42,756 nt of DNA from Streptomyces sp. WAC06614 (GCF_003949795.1 NZ_RPRY01000026.1:1-42756); one strand, 5' to 3'; numbered from the stretch's first letter, positions 28,659-36,584 are shown. Numbers and translations: made by a program. The notes: generated by a model not told the origin, from the letters alone.

Positions 28659-29471
28659 GTGGCAGATCTCATCACCGTCGAGGACCCCGACGACCCGCGC
28701 CTGCGCGACTACACGGGCCTGACCGACGTCGAACTGCGACGTCGGCGCGAGCCCGCCGAAGGCCTGTTCATCGCCGAGGGCGAGAAGGTCATCAGACGGG
28801 CCAAGAACGCCGGCTACGAGATGCGGTCCATGCTGCTCTCCGCCAAGTGGGTCGACGTCATGCGCGACGTCATCGACGAGCTCCCGGCGCCCGTCTACGC
28901 CGTCAGCCCGGAGCTCGCCGAGCGGGTCACCGGCTACCACGTGCACCGCGGCGCCCTCGCCTCGATGCAGCGCAAGCCGCTGCCCTCCGCCGAGGACCTG
29001 CTGGCCGGCGCCCGCCGGGTGGTGGTCATGGAGTCGGTGAACGACCACACCAACATCGGTGCGATCTTCCGCAGCGCCGCCGCCCTCGGCATGGACGCCG
29101 TCCTGCTCTCGCCGGACTGCGCGGACCCGCTCTACCGCCGCTCGGTGAAGGTCTCCATGGGCGCGGTCTTCTCCGTGCCCTACGCCCGGCTGGAGTCCTG
29201 GCCCAAGGGGCTGGACACGGTCCGGGAGGCCGGGTTCAAGCTGCTCGCGCTGACCCCGCACGAGAAGGCCTCGCCGATCGACGTGGCGGCCCCGCAGGAC
29301 CTCGAACGGGTCGCCCTGATGCTGGGCGCCGAGGGCGACGGCCTGTCCACGCAGGCCCTGGTCGCCGCCGACGAATGGGTGCGGATCCCCATGGCCCACG
29401 GGGTGGACTCGCTCAACGTGGGCGCGGCCGCCGCCGTCGCCTTCTACGCGGTGGCCGGCCCCGGCCGCTGA
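28659..29471 (+). CDS. TrmH/SpoU-family RNA 2'-O-methyltransferase
   Basis: SPOUT methyltransferases methylate ribose 2'-OH of rRNA or tRNA with SAM. The three SpoU motifs are clear: motif 1 NDHTNIGAIFRSAAALGMDA, motif 2 MLGAEGDGLS and motif 3 IPMAHGVDSLNVGAAAAVAF. The N-terminal 100 residues contain the substrate-binding domain (EGLFIAEGEKVIRRAKNAGY). The GTG at 28659 gives 270 aa; ribosome site AAGG is 13 bases upstream, a little far, and TTG 28623 is the furthest alternative. The gene lies 44 bp after cysG. The exact RNA target is unknown. Confidence 0.88.
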   Translation: MADLITVEDPDDPRLRDYTGLTDVELRRRREPAEGLFIAEGEKVIRRAKNAGYEMRSMLLSAKWVDVMRDVIDELPAPVYAVSPELAERVTGYHVHRGALASMQRKPLPSAEDLLAGARRVVVMESVNDHTNIGAIFRSAAALGMDAVLLSPDCADPLYRRSVKVSMGAVFSVPYARLESWPKGLDTVREAGFKLLALTPHEKASPIDVAAPQDLERVALMLGAEGDGLSTQALVAADEWVRIPMAHGVDSLNVGAAAAVAFYAVAGPGR

Positions 29472-29495
29472 CCCACCGACCTCCGGTCAGGTGCT

Positions 29496-29516
29496 CGGGC
29501 GGGGCCGGACCGCCCG
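29496..29516. terminator. Hairpin between convergent genes
   Basis: CGGGCGG (29496-29502) and CCGCCCG (29510-29516) form a 7-bp stem with a seven-base loop between the RNA methyltransferase and kinase genes. Confidence 0.5.
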
Positions 29517-29529
29517 GGCCCGCCGCGGC

Positions 29530-30738
29530 TCAGAGACGCTGGGCCGCCGCGATGCCCAGCGCCACGACCAGCGTGACGACCACGAACACGATCAGCCGCT
29601 GCCGCATCAGCTTCGGGTCCGGCCGCCCGGGCCGCCGTCCCGTGCCCGTCGTCCGCGGCCCCGGGCGGCCCGTGGAACGCCCCGCCGTGCCCGCCGCCGG
29701 CCGTGCCCCGGCCCCGCCCGGGTGCCGCGGCGACGACGGCCGGGAGGCCGGGCCGCCGGCCTGCCCGCGCTCCGGTCCGCCCTGCGGACGCGGCGCCGGG
29801 GTCCCGGCGGGGGCGCGCTGCGTGCGCTGGTCGGCGTAGGTCGGGGCGAGCCGGCCGGACGGGCGTTCGGCCCGGGCCCGCGGCGCCGGGGGACGGCCGT
29901 CGGACAGGCCCTGCGCCTCGCGCGCCGCGATCTCCTTGAGCCGCATCGAGAGCTGGAGCGTGCTCGGCCGCTCGTCCGGGTCCTTGGCCAGGCACGCCTG
30001 CACCAGCGGGGCCAGGGAGTCCGGTACGCCGACGAGCTGGGGCTCCTCGTGCACCACCCGGTACAGCATGACCTCGGAACTGCCGTGCCCGAAAGGGGAG
30101 TCGGCCGTCGCCGCGTAGGCCAGGGTGGCGCCGAGGGCGAAGACGTCGGTGGCCGGCGTGACGACGGCGCCGCGCACCTGCTCGGGCGCGAGGAAGCCGG
30201 GGGAGCCGACCGCGGTCCCGACATGGGTCAGCGTGCTCGCACCCGTCGCCCAGGCGATGCCGAAGTCGATGATCCGCGGCCCCTTGGGGGAGAGCAGGAT
30301 GTTCGAGGGCTTGAGGTCGCGGTGGACCACGCCGGCCTCGTGGACGGCGACCAGGCCCTCCGAGAGCGCCGCACCGATCGCCGCGATCTGCGCCGCGGTC
30401 AGCGGTCCCTCCTCGGCCACCTTGTCGTGCAGCGAGGGCCCGGGCACGTACTGCGTGGCGAACCACGGCCGCTCGGCATCCAGGTCCGCGGCCACCAGGC
30501 GGGCCGTGCAGCCGCCGCGGATCCGCCGCGCGGCGGACACCTCCCGGGCGAACCGTGAGCGGAACTCCTGGTCCTCGGCCAGATCGGGCCGGATCACCTT
30601 GAGCGCGACGCGCTGGCCGCGGCGGTCGGAGCCGAGGTAGACCACACCCATCCCGCCGGCACCGAGCCGCCGGTGCAGCCTGAACGAGCCGACGACTCGC
30701 GGGTCCTCGCGTCGGAGCCGCATCATCGCCATGTCCAC
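29530..30738 (-). CDS. Membrane-anchored Hanks-type serine/threonine protein kinase
   Basis: A complete kinase domain is visible: G-loop RLGAGGMGVVYLGSD, K47 in VALKVIRP, the catalytic loop VHRDLKPSNILL (D141), and IIDFG (D158) with the activation segment VGTAVGSPGFLAPEQ. A Pro/Arg/Gly-rich linker (about residues 275-378) leads to one C-terminal helix (LIVFVVVTLVVALGIAAA, about 381-398) with only a few residues outside, so no extracellular sensor domain exists. The start is GTG 30738 or ATG 30732. A cytoplasmic neighbour-signalling or self-activated role is likely; substrates are unknown. It may be transcribed from the 548-bp gap upstream. Confidence 0.9.
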   Translation of the reverse strand: MDMAMMRLRREDPRVVGSFRLHRRLGAGGMGVVYLGSDRRGQRVALKVIRPDLAEDQEFRSRFAREVSAARRIRGGCTARLVAADLDAERPWFATQYVPGPSLHDKVAEEGPLTAAQIAAIGAALSEGLVAVHEAGVVHRDLKPSNILLSPKGPRIIDFGIAWATGASTLTHVGTAVGSPGFLAPEQVRGAVVTPATDVFALGATLAYAATADSPFGHGSSEVMLYRVVHEEPQLVGVPDSLAPLVQACLAKDPDERPSTLQLSMRLKEIAAREAQGLSDGRPPAPRARAERPSGRLAPTYADQRTQRAPAGTPAPRPQGGPERGQAGGPASRPSSPRHPGGAGARPAAGTAGRSTGRPGPRTTGTGRRPGRPDPKLMRQRLIVFVVVTLVVALGIAAAQRL

Positions 30739-31034
30739 CCCGCTGACCGGTCGTCCTGTTGACGTGGCACAGCTTACGGACGATCCGCCATGCGCGCTCA
30801 GAGGCCGCGCCCTGGTCGGGAGATTCGATTGTCAGTGCGCCGCAACACACTTGAGGGAGCCTCAGGCGTACCCGCCGTCGTCGCGCCCCGGTCCGGACGC
30901 GCGGCCAACGTGCTTGTCCGGCAAGGATCTTGACCGCCGCGAACCGCCGGTCGGATCCGGCCACCGCGGGCGGCCGCCGTGACCGCCGCGACGCCGCCCG
31001 GCCCGACGACCGTACGACGAGGCGCATGTGCAGG

Positions 31035-31063
31035 GAGTGACGGAAGTGAGCGATGTCACTCAC
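31035..31063. promoter_or_regulatory. BldD-like palindrome cluster
   Basis: AGTGA-GCGATG-TCACT lies at 31045-31060, and a wider perfect repeat GAGTGAC (31035-31041)/GTCACTC (31055-31061) overlaps it. BldD sites have been described as AGTGA(N)mTCACC, so this is a plausible target. The regulator assignment is inference; a GGTGACC follows at 31068-31074. Confidence 0.4.
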
Positions 31064-31072
31064 CCCCGGTGA

Positions 31073-31102
31073 CCCCCTCCGGGAAGACCCCTACGGAGGG
31101 GG
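31073..31102. other. Perfect hairpin upstream of small membrane gene
   Basis: CCCCCTCCG (31073-31081) and CGGAGGGGG (31094-31102) form a 9-bp stem with a 12-base loop. It lies before the probable promoter at 31205, so it could be a terminator for nothing visible, a regulator site, or part of a minus-strand leader. Confidence 0.5.
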
Positions 31103-31286
31103 ACAGGCCTCCACCCAGGGGAGTACACCGCCGGTGCACCGTCATCCTCCTGGAGGCCCGCCAATGGGTACGAGGGCATGAGGCCAACGGGGATCGGGCG
31201 CGCCTAGTGTGGAGGACAAGCGGCGGGTGGCGCACTCGTCCCCCGAGGTCACACACCCGCCGCTCCCACACGACAGGGAGAGGATC

Positions 31287-31472
31287 ATGGCGCACGTCGC
31301 ACGGTCTGGACGCAAGGCGTTCGCGTTCAACGCCCATGAGTCCGGTACGCGCCACCCGCTGGTGGCCGTCGCCATGGTGCTCCCCCTGGCCACCCTCCTG
31401 GTCGTCCTGTTCGGCGGCTGGGACGCGGTGGTGACACAGGCGTCGTCCGTGGGCGCGTTGCTGGGGCGCTGA
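31287..31472 (+). CDS. Small membrane protein (61 aa)
   Basis: A basic N-terminus (MAHVARSGRKAFAF) is followed by one hydrophobic helix, VAVAMVLPLATLLVVLFGGW, and a short polar tail ending GALLGR. A strong GGGAGAGG lies just upstream of the ATG, which supports translation. Third codon positions are rich in G/C. No known domain is recognised. The gene stands alone between the long regulatory gap and a terminator, and its promoter region contains a BldD-like palindrome. Confidence 0.7.
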   Translation: MAHVARSGRKAFAFNAHESGTRHPLVAVAMVLPLATLLVVLFGGWDAVVTQASSVGALLGR

Positions 31473-31562
31473 GCGGCGCCCCGGGCCGGGGTGAGCGGCC
31501 CCGGCCGGGACATCGCAGCCACGACCCCGTGGGGACGGGGGTAGGGCGGACGGCAGTGAAAA

Positions 31563-31609
31563 GGGTGCTGCCCGTACGACTGGGGAGTCGTACGGGCAGC
31601 ACCCGTTTT
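31563..31609. terminator. Strong bidirectional intrinsic terminator
   Basis: A perfect 18-bp stem, GGGTGCTGCCCGTACGAC (31563-31580) and its complement (31587-31604), encloses the loop TGGGGA. It is followed by GTTTT and preceded by GAAAA, so it can work in both directions. A weaker GC hairpin lies right after the small membrane gene (about 31481-31510). Confidence 0.9.
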
Positions 31610-31673
31610 CCGTGCCCGCCGTTTTCCGTGCCGCGTACGATCCCCCGGGGGCGACCGCCCCGTACGACTGGGG

Positions 31674-32657
31674 GTGTCCGTGACCGTTTCCCTCCCCGCC
31701 GCCCTGGCCGCGCAGGTGCCGGGACCGGCCGGTGTGCCCGGTGGGCCCGGGGCGCAGCCCGGCTACGAGGTGCTGGCCGACCGCGCGGACGGGACCGTGG
31801 TGCGCTGCCACGACCTGGTGGCCAAGGCGCACGCCGACGACACCGACCGCGCCGACCTTGCCGTACGGATGCGGATCGCGGCCGACCCGGCCCTCGCGCC
31901 GGTGCTGCTCGCGCCCCTGCGCCCCGCGCCGGCCGAGGTCCGCGGCCGCCCGTTCTCGCTGTGGCCCTACGGCACCCCGGTCGACCCCGAGCGGCCCGAG
32001 GACGCCCCGTGGGAGCAGGCCGCCGCGCTGCTGGCCCGGCTGCACCGCACGCCGGTGGCGGGCCTGCCCGGCCCGGTCCCCCCGATGCGCGGCCCGGCGA
32101 AGGTGGACCGGGCGCTGCACCGGATGGCCGAGGCGGTCGGCCCGGCCGGGCCCTACGGGCACCCGTACCCGGAGGCGGAGACGGTCCGGGCGGCCGCCGC
32201 CCGGCTGCCCGGCTGGGCCCGCGGGCAGGAGCCCGCCCCCGCCGCGGCCACGCTCTGCCACGGGGACCTGCACCTGGGCCAGCTCGTACGGCACCCGGCC
32301 CCGGACGGGCCCTGGCGGCTGATCGACGTGGACGACCTGGGCCTGGGCGACCCGGCCTGGGACCTGGGCCGGCCGGCCGCCTGGTACGCCGCCGGGCTGC
32401 TGGACCCCGGGGCCTGGCAGCGCTTCCTGGAGGCCTACCGGGCCGCGGGCGGTCCCGCGGCCGGCCCGGCCGGGACCGACCCGTGGCCGCGGCTGGACCT
32501 CGCGGCCCGGGCGCTGACCGTGCAGAGCGCCGCCCTCGCGGTCGCCAAGGCGGCCGAGGCCGGGCGCCGGCCGGACGAGGTGGACCGCGCCCTGACCGAC
32601 GCCTGTGCCCGCATATCCGCGCTCCCGGCCGACCGCGGACCGGCCGGCACGCCGTAG
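31674..32657 (+). CDS. Aminoglycoside phosphotransferase (APH)-like kinase family protein
   Basis: The 327-aa protein has the APH/choline-kinase fold core: LCHGDLHLGQLV with catalytic D198, then LIDVDDLGLGDPAWDLGRP, the metal-binding DxD-like segment. It lacks the long insertion of true antibiotic-modifying enzymes. Such proteins phosphorylate small alcohols, sugars or fructosamines; the substrate is unknown. I took GTG 31674; a GTG six bases downstream (31680) is possible, with GGGGGTG upstream. The terminator before it suggests an independent transcript. The zinc-ribbon gene follows after 63 bp. Confidence 0.8.
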   Translation: MSVTVSLPAALAAQVPGPAGVPGGPGAQPGYEVLADRADGTVVRCHDLVAKAHADDTDRADLAVRMRIAADPALAPVLLAPLRPAPAEVRGRPFSLWPYGTPVDPERPEDAPWEQAAALLARLHRTPVAGLPGPVPPMRGPAKVDRALHRMAEAVGPAGPYGHPYPEAETVRAAAARLPGWARGQEPAPAAATLCHGDLHLGQLVRHPAPDGPWRLIDVDDLGLGDPAWDLGRPAAWYAAGLLDPGAWQRFLEAYRAAGGPAAGPAGTDPWPRLDLAARALTVQSAALAVAKAAEAGRRPDEVDRALTDACARISALPADRGPAGTP

Positions 32658-32720
32658 GGTGTGCCCCACGCCGGGGCACGGGTCCCTGGCGACGTACGAC
32701 GGCGAGGAGTTGAGCCGATC

Positions 32721-33014
32721 ATGCAGTGTCCGAAGTGTCACGCGGTGATGCACACCTACAACCGCAACGGCGTCCAGATCGAGCAGTGCAGCAACTGCCG
32801 GGGCATCTTCCTCGACTACGGCGAGCTGGAGGCCCTGACCCGGCTGGAGTCGCAGTACGGCCAGTACGGTCAGGTGCCGCCGCCGGCCGCGCCGCCCGCC
32901 TACCCGGCCGCGCACGCCGCCGCCCCCGCGTGGGGAGCCCCGCACCACGGCGGCCACCACGGACACGGCCACCACGGCCACCGCGGCTTCGGCCGGCTGC
33001 TGTTCTCGTCCTGA
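32721..33014 (+). CDS. TFIIB-type zinc-ribbon protein with histidine-rich tail
   Basis: The 97-aa protein begins with a zinc ribbon: CPKC (C3, C6) and CSNC (C23, C26), followed by GIFLDYGELEALTRLES. A Pro/Ala-rich linker leads to a tail with repeated HHGG/HGHG (about residues 75-90), which could bind metals. It belongs to the zf-TFIIB domain group, whose role is unknown. GAGGAG lies about 12 bases before the ATG. It may be cotranscribed with the APH-like gene. A terminator and the convergent tRNA operon follow. Confidence 0.82.
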   Translation: MQCPKCHAVMHTYNRNGVQIEQCSNCRGIFLDYGELEALTRLESQYGQYGQVPPPAAPPAYPAAHAAAPAWGAPHHGGHHGHGHHGHRGFGRLLFSS

Positions 33015-33059
33015 TCCGCGCCCGGGACCCTGAGCCGGTCCCGGGACCGGGCACCACGC

Positions 33060-33093
33060 GAAAGCCCCGGCCGTCGAGACGGCCGGGGCTTTC
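33060..33093. terminator. Terminator shared by zinc-ribbon gene and tRNA operon
   Basis: Perfect 15-bp arms GAAAGCCCCGGCCGT (33060-33074) and ACGGCCGGGGCTTTC (33079-33093) with tetraloop CGAG. TTTC/GAAA ends give U-rich tracts in both directions. It lies eight bases beyond the last tRNA. Confidence 0.88.
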
Positions 33094-33100
33094 CGGTGCG

Positions 33101-33172
33101 TGGACGATACTGGGATTGAACCAGTGACCTCTTCCGTGTCAGGGAAGCGCTCTCCCGCTGAGCTAATCGTCC
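33101..33172 (-). tRNA. tRNA-Val(GAC), copy 3 in transcription order
   Basis: A 72-base cloverleaf with acceptor GGACGAT/ATCGTCC, anticodon loop CTGACAC (anticodon GAC) and a T-loop GGTTCAAATCC. CCA is not encoded. Identical to the two copies at 33217 and 33333. Confidence 0.97.
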
Positions 33173-33216
33173 TCGGGACCACGACCCGGAGGCCGTGGGT
33201 ACTGCGTGTTACTGCG

Positions 33217-33288
33217 TGGACGATACTGGGATTGAACCAGTGACCTCTTCCGTGTCAGGGAAGCGCTCTCCCGCTGAGCTAATCGTCC
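33217..33288 (-). tRNA. tRNA-Val(GAC), copy 2
   Basis: Same 72-base cloverleaf as the neighbouring copies, anticodon GAC. The middle member of the triplicated unit. Confidence 0.97.
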
Positions 33289-33332
33289 TCGGGACCACGA
33301 CCCGGAGATCGTGGGTACTGCGTGTTACTGCG

Positions 33333-33404
33333 TGGACGATACTGGGATTGAACCAGTGACCTCTTCCGTGTCAGGGAAGCGCTCTCCCGCTGAGCTAATC
33401 GTCC
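33333..33404 (-). tRNA. tRNA-Val(GAC), copy 1
   Basis: First of three identical valine tRNAs in the operon, anticodon GAC, one base from the tRNA-Cys 3' CCA end. Confidence 0.97.
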
Positions 33405-33405
33405 T

Positions 33406-33479
33406 TGGAGGTGGAGACGGGATTTGAACCCGTGTAGACGGCTTTGCAGGCCGTTGCCTCGCCTCTCGGCCACTCCACC
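33406..33479 (-). tRNA. tRNA-Cys(GCA)
   Basis: Acceptor GGTGGAG/CTCCACC, anticodon loop CTGCAAA (GCA), T-arm GGGTTCAAATCCC. The 3' CCA is encoded in the DNA (33406-33408), unlike the other tRNAs here. Confidence 0.95.
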
Positions 33480-33520
33480 CCGTCAGTAGCAGGGGGTCTC
33501 GGGAAAGATCCCCCACTTCG

Positions 33521-33593
33521 AGCGGACGACGAGATTCGAACTCGCGACCCTCACCTTGGCAAGGTGATGCTCTACCAACTGAGCCACGTCCGC
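33521..33593 (-). tRNA. tRNA-Gly(GCC)
   Basis: Acceptor GCGGACG/CGTCCGC, anticodon loop TTGCCAA (GCC), T-arm GCGAGTTCGAATCTCGT. It is first in the Gly-Cys-Val-Val-Val operon, 41 bp ahead of tRNA-Cys. Confidence 0.96.
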
Positions 33594-33649
33594 CTGTCGG
33601 CCCGATCCGCTCCGGGGTTTTTCCCCGCCGCGTCCCGGCGACGTGTTGA

Positions 33650-33677
33650 ACTCTAGCGGATTCCCGGGCCAGCTCAA
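33650..33677 (-). promoter_or_regulatory. tRNA operon promoter
   Basis: On the minus strand, -35 TTGAGC (33672-33677) and -10 TAGAGT (33650-33655) have a 16-bp spacer, about 56 bp before tRNA-Gly. It drives Gly-Cys-Val-Val-Val toward the terminator at 33060. Confidence 0.65.
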
Positions 33678-33774
33678 AAACGCGTTTCCGCAGCGTGCTG
33701 CCACCCGATCACCGGACGTCATCCGCAGGTCACCTCACCGGCGCCGTCCGGCCACCGGTCATAGACTCACAGCC

Positions 33775-34833
33775 GTGCACGACCTGCCTCCCCTGGCCCG
33801 CTTCGGCGGCCTCCTCGCGACCGATCTGCGCGACGTGACCAGCGATCCCGCCGCCCTGGACTCCACCGGCTTCTGGGCGGTGGCGGCGGACTTCGAGGGC
33901 CGACTGGTCTGCGCGCGCTTCGGGGACATACGCACCGACCCGGTCCCCGAGCCCGTGCCGGGCGCCTGGCGCGGTCCGGCCGCCGGCGCGTGGACCTCCT
34001 CCCTGGACCGTGACGCCTACGTGGCCGGCGTCCGGCGGATCCGCGAGCACATCGCGGCCGGCGAGGTCTACCAGGCCAACCTCTGCCGGGTGATGTCCGC
34101 GCCGCTGCCCGACCCGGCCGGGGCCGACGTGGACGCCCTGACGGCCCTGCTGGCCCGCGGCAACCCCGCCCCCTACGCAGGAACGATTCGGCTGCCGGCC
34201 CACGGCGTCGAGATCGCCACCGCCTCCCCGGAGCTCTACCTGCGCCGCCGCGGCCGCCACGTCGAGTCCGGCCCCATCAAGGGCACCGGCCGGACCGCCG
34301 CGGACCTGCTGGAGAAGGACCGCGCCGAGAACGTCATGATCGTCGACCTGGTCCGCAACGACCTCGGCCGCGTCTGCGCCACCGGCTCCGTCACCGTCCC
34401 CGAGCTGTGCGCCGTCGAGGAGCACCCGGGCCTGGTCCACCTCGTCTCCACCGTGAGCGGGGACCTCGCCGCGGGCGCCGGCTGGCCCGAGCTGCTCGCC
34501 GCCACCTTCCCGCCCGGCTCCGTCACCGGCGCCCCGAAGTCCTCCGCCCTGCGGATCATCGAGGCCCTGGAGACCGCCCCCCGCGGCCCGTACTGCGGCG
34601 GCATCGGCTGGGTCGACGCCGACCGGGGCACCGCCGAGCTCGCCGTCGGCATCCGCACGTTCTGGATCGACCGGGAGGCCCCCGGCGGCCCCCGCCTGCT
34701 CTTCGGCACCGGCGCCGGCATCACCTGGGGCTCCGACCCCGAACGGGAATGGGCCGAGACCGAGCTGAAGGCCGCCCGGCTGCTCGCGGTAGCGTCGGGC
34801 GCGTACCAGGACAGCGGAAGGACCGTACGGTGA
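33775..34833 (+). CDS. pabB: Chorismate-binding enzyme, aminodeoxychorismate synthase component I
   Basis: The 352-aa protein has the chorismate-utilising fold: AGEVYQANLCRVM, PIKGTGRTAADLLEKDRAENVMIVDLVRNDLGRV (spanning about 175-210) and FPPGSVTGAPKSSALRIIEALE. With a glutaminase partner it converts chorismate to aminodeoxychorismate for folate. The PIKGT motif and the following class-IV lyase gene point to PabB rather than anthranilate synthase. The GTG at 33775 lacks a ribosome site, but -10 TAGACT (33762-33767) ends seven bases before it, so the message is probably leaderless. The stop overlaps the pabC GTG. Confidence 0.87.
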   Translation: MHDLPPLARFGGLLATDLRDVTSDPAALDSTGFWAVAADFEGRLVCARFGDIRTDPVPEPVPGAWRGPAAGAWTSSLDRDAYVAGVRRIREHIAAGEVYQANLCRVMSAPLPDPAGADVDALTALLARGNPAPYAGTIRLPAHGVEIATASPELYLRRRGRHVESGPIKGTGRTAADLLEKDRAENVMIVDLVRNDLGRVCATGSVTVPELCAVEEHPGLVHLVSTVSGDLAAGAGWPELLAATFPPGSVTGAPKSSALRIIEALETAPRGPYCGGIGWVDADRGTAELAVGIRTFWIDREAPGGPRLLFGTGAGITWGSDPEREWAETELKAARLLAVASGAYQDSGRTVR

Positions 34834-35651
34834 CGATCTGGCTCGACGGCAGGCTGCAGGACGCCGACAGCGCGAAGGTGTCCGTCTTCGACCACGGGCT
34901 GACCGTGGGCGACGGAGTCTTCGAGACCCTCAAGGCCGAGCACGGCCGCGCCTTCGGCATGACCCGGCACCTGCACCGGCTCACCCGCTCCGCCCGGGGC
35001 CTGGGCCTGCCCGACCCCGACCACGACGAGGTCCGCAGGGCCTGCGCCGCCGTCCTGGCCGCGCAGCCCGTACCGCTCGGCCGGCTGCGCATCACCTACA
35101 CCGGCGGCGTCTCCCCGCTCGGCTCCGACCGCGGTGAGGCCGGCCCCACCCTCGTGGTGGCCCTCGCCGAGGCCGTCCGGCGCCCCGACACCACCGCCGC
35201 GATCACCGTCGACTGGGTCCGCAACGAGCGCAGCGCCGTCGCCGGCCTGAAGACCACCTCCTACGCCGAGAACGTCGTGGCCCTGGCCGCCGCGGCCCGC
35301 GCCGGGGCCTCCGAGGCGCTCTTCGCCAACACCGTCGGGCGGCTCTGCGAGGGCACCGGCTCCAACGTCTTCGTCGTCCTCGACGGCGAGCTGCACACCC
35401 CGCCGCCGGCCTCCGGCTGCCTCGCCGGCATCACCCGCGAGCTGCTCCTCGAATGGACCGGGGCCAAGGAGACCGACCTGCCCTTCGAGGCCCTGGACCA
35501 GGCCGAGGAGATCTTCCTCACCTCCTCGCTGCGCGACGTCCAGGCCGTCGTACGGCTCGACGACCGGGTGCTCGGCCACGCGCCGGGGCCCGTCACGGCC
35601 GCGACCGCCCGGCTCTTCGACGAGCGGTCCGGCGAGGACCTCGACCCCTGA
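34830..35651 (+). CDS. pabC: Aminodeoxychorismate lyase (class-IV PLP aminotransferase fold)
   Basis: The protein (273 aa) has the class-IV fold: FDHGLTVGDGVFETLKAEHG at the start, the PLP lysine in AGLKTTSYAENVVAL, and LFANTVGRLCEGTGSNVFVV followed by GCLAGITRELLLEW. It would remove pyruvate from aminodeoxychorismate to give p-aminobenzoate. D-amino-acid transaminases and branched-chain enzymes share this fold, so the name rests on coupling with pabB. GGAAGG lies about nine bases before the GTG at 34830, which overlaps the pabB stop. Confidence 0.85.
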   Translation: MTIWLDGRLQDADSAKVSVFDHGLTVGDGVFETLKAEHGRAFGMTRHLHRLTRSARGLGLPDPDHDEVRRACAAVLAAQPVPLGRLRITYTGGVSPLGSDRGEAGPTLVVALAEAVRRPDTTAAITVDWVRNERSAVAGLKTTSYAENVVALAAAARAGASEALFANTVGRLCEGTGSNVFVVLDGELHTPPPASGCLAGITRELLLEWTGAKETDLPFEALDQAEEIFLTSSLRDVQAVVRLDDRVLGHAPGPVTAATARLFDERSGEDLDP

Positions 35652-35735
35652 ACCCCGCCCGTGGGGCCGCCGCGGTCCGGGGCGGGGCCGCCGCGGGGCT
35701 GACGCGGGCGGCGCCGGGCGGGTAGAACACCAGGG

Positions 35736-36581
35736 ATGACCACCACCCTGCGGCCGTCCGCGCCGCTGCAGCAGACCGCGACGGGGGCGCGCTCGCGCCC
35801 GTACGAGATCCGGGTCAACAGCAGAAGGGTCGGCGCGCTGGTGATCGCCGCCGACAGCCCCCTGGGACCGGGCGTCGGCGAACTGCGCGAGCTGTACGTC
35901 GACGAGCCCGACCGCCGCCGCGGCCGGGCCACCGTCGCCGCCCTGGCCGGCGAGGAGGTGCTGCGCGGCTGGGGCTGCCGCCACGTGCGCATCGCCGTCC
36001 CCGTCGGCTCGGCCGGCGGGCTGCGGCTGGCCACCGCCCTCGGCTACACGGAGTCCGGCCGCAGCATGCGCAAGGACCTCCCGGCCGCCCCGCCCGCGCT
36101 GCCGCAGGGCGTCACGGCCCGCCCGATGACCCCGGCCGAGTACGAGGAGTGGCTGCCCCGGGCCGTGGCCGGGTACGCCCTGCGCTGCGCGGAGCGCGGC
36201 GGGCTCGACCCCGAGCGGGCCCGCAGCAGCTCGGCCCGGCAGCACGCCGAACTGCTGCCGCAGGGCCCGGACACCGACGGGATGGCCCTGAGCGTCCTGG
36301 AGGCCGCCGGGACGCCTGTCGGCCACGTCTGGGTGGCCACCGCGCACGACCTGCCCGGCGGGGGCGGCGGAGCCTACGTGTACGACGTCGAGGTCGCCGA
36401 GGCGCACCGCGGCCACGGTCACGGCCGCAGCCTGCTGCTCCAGGCCGAACGCGTGGCGCTGGCCGCCGGGGCCGGGCCGCTCGCGCTGCACGTCGACAGC
36501 GGCAACATCCCGGCCCTGCGCCTGTACGAGTCGCTCGGCTACCGCACGACGACCGTGCACTTCGGCAAACAGCTCTGGTAG
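35736..36581 (+). CDS. Tandem double-GNAT acetyltransferase
   Basis: Two GNAT domains are seen. The first (about 20-105) has VGELRELYVDEPDRRRGRATVAALAGEE and GLRLATALGYTESGRSM. The second (about 125-281) has YVYDVEVAEAHRGHGHGRSLLLQ, then LHVDSGNIPALRLYESLGYRTTT. The second keeps the R/Q-x-x-G-x-G/A acetyl-CoA loop; the first is more degenerate and may be structural, as in mycothiol-synthase-like proteins. Substrate unknown. A -10-like TAGAAC ends seven bases before the ATG (leaderless candidate), although CAGGG also lies there. Confidence 0.82.
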   Translation: MTTTLRPSAPLQQTATGARSRPYEIRVNSRRVGALVIAADSPLGPGVGELRELYVDEPDRRRGRATVAALAGEEVLRGWGCRHVRIAVPVGSAGGLRLATALGYTESGRSMRKDLPAAPPALPQGVTARPMTPAEYEEWLPRAVAGYALRCAERGGLDPERARSSSARQHAELLPQGPDTDGMALSVLEAAGTPVGHVWVATAHDLPGGGGGAYVYDVEVAEAHRGHGHGRSLLLQAERVALAAGAGPLALHVDSGNIPALRLYESLGYRTTTVHFGKQLW

Positions 36582-36584
36582 GCC

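Larger units (their letters stand above)
30739..31286. other. 548-bp intergenic region between kinase and small membrane gene
   Basis: No convincing gene is seen here. It holds divergent promoter regions: TAAGCT read on the minus strand (30771-30776) could be the kinase -10, and TAGTGT (31205-31210) a -10 for the small membrane gene. It also holds a GTGA/TCAC palindrome cluster (31035-31063) and a perfect 9-bp hairpin (31073-31102), listed separately. Confidence 0.6.
33101..33404 (-). repeat. 116-bp tandem triplication of a tRNA-Val unit
   Basis: tRNA-Val(GAC) plus a 44-bp spacer is repeated at exact 116-bp steps (33101, 33217, 33333). The two complete spacers differ only by GC versus AT within GGAG(GC/AT)CGTGGG. 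Each spacer contains a small CCACG/CGTGG hairpin. Confidence 0.95.

Noticed and set aside
30739..31286. Gene in the kinase upstream gap
   Set aside because: Open frames here lack consistent third-position G/C bias and ribosome sites; regulatory repeats explain the region better.
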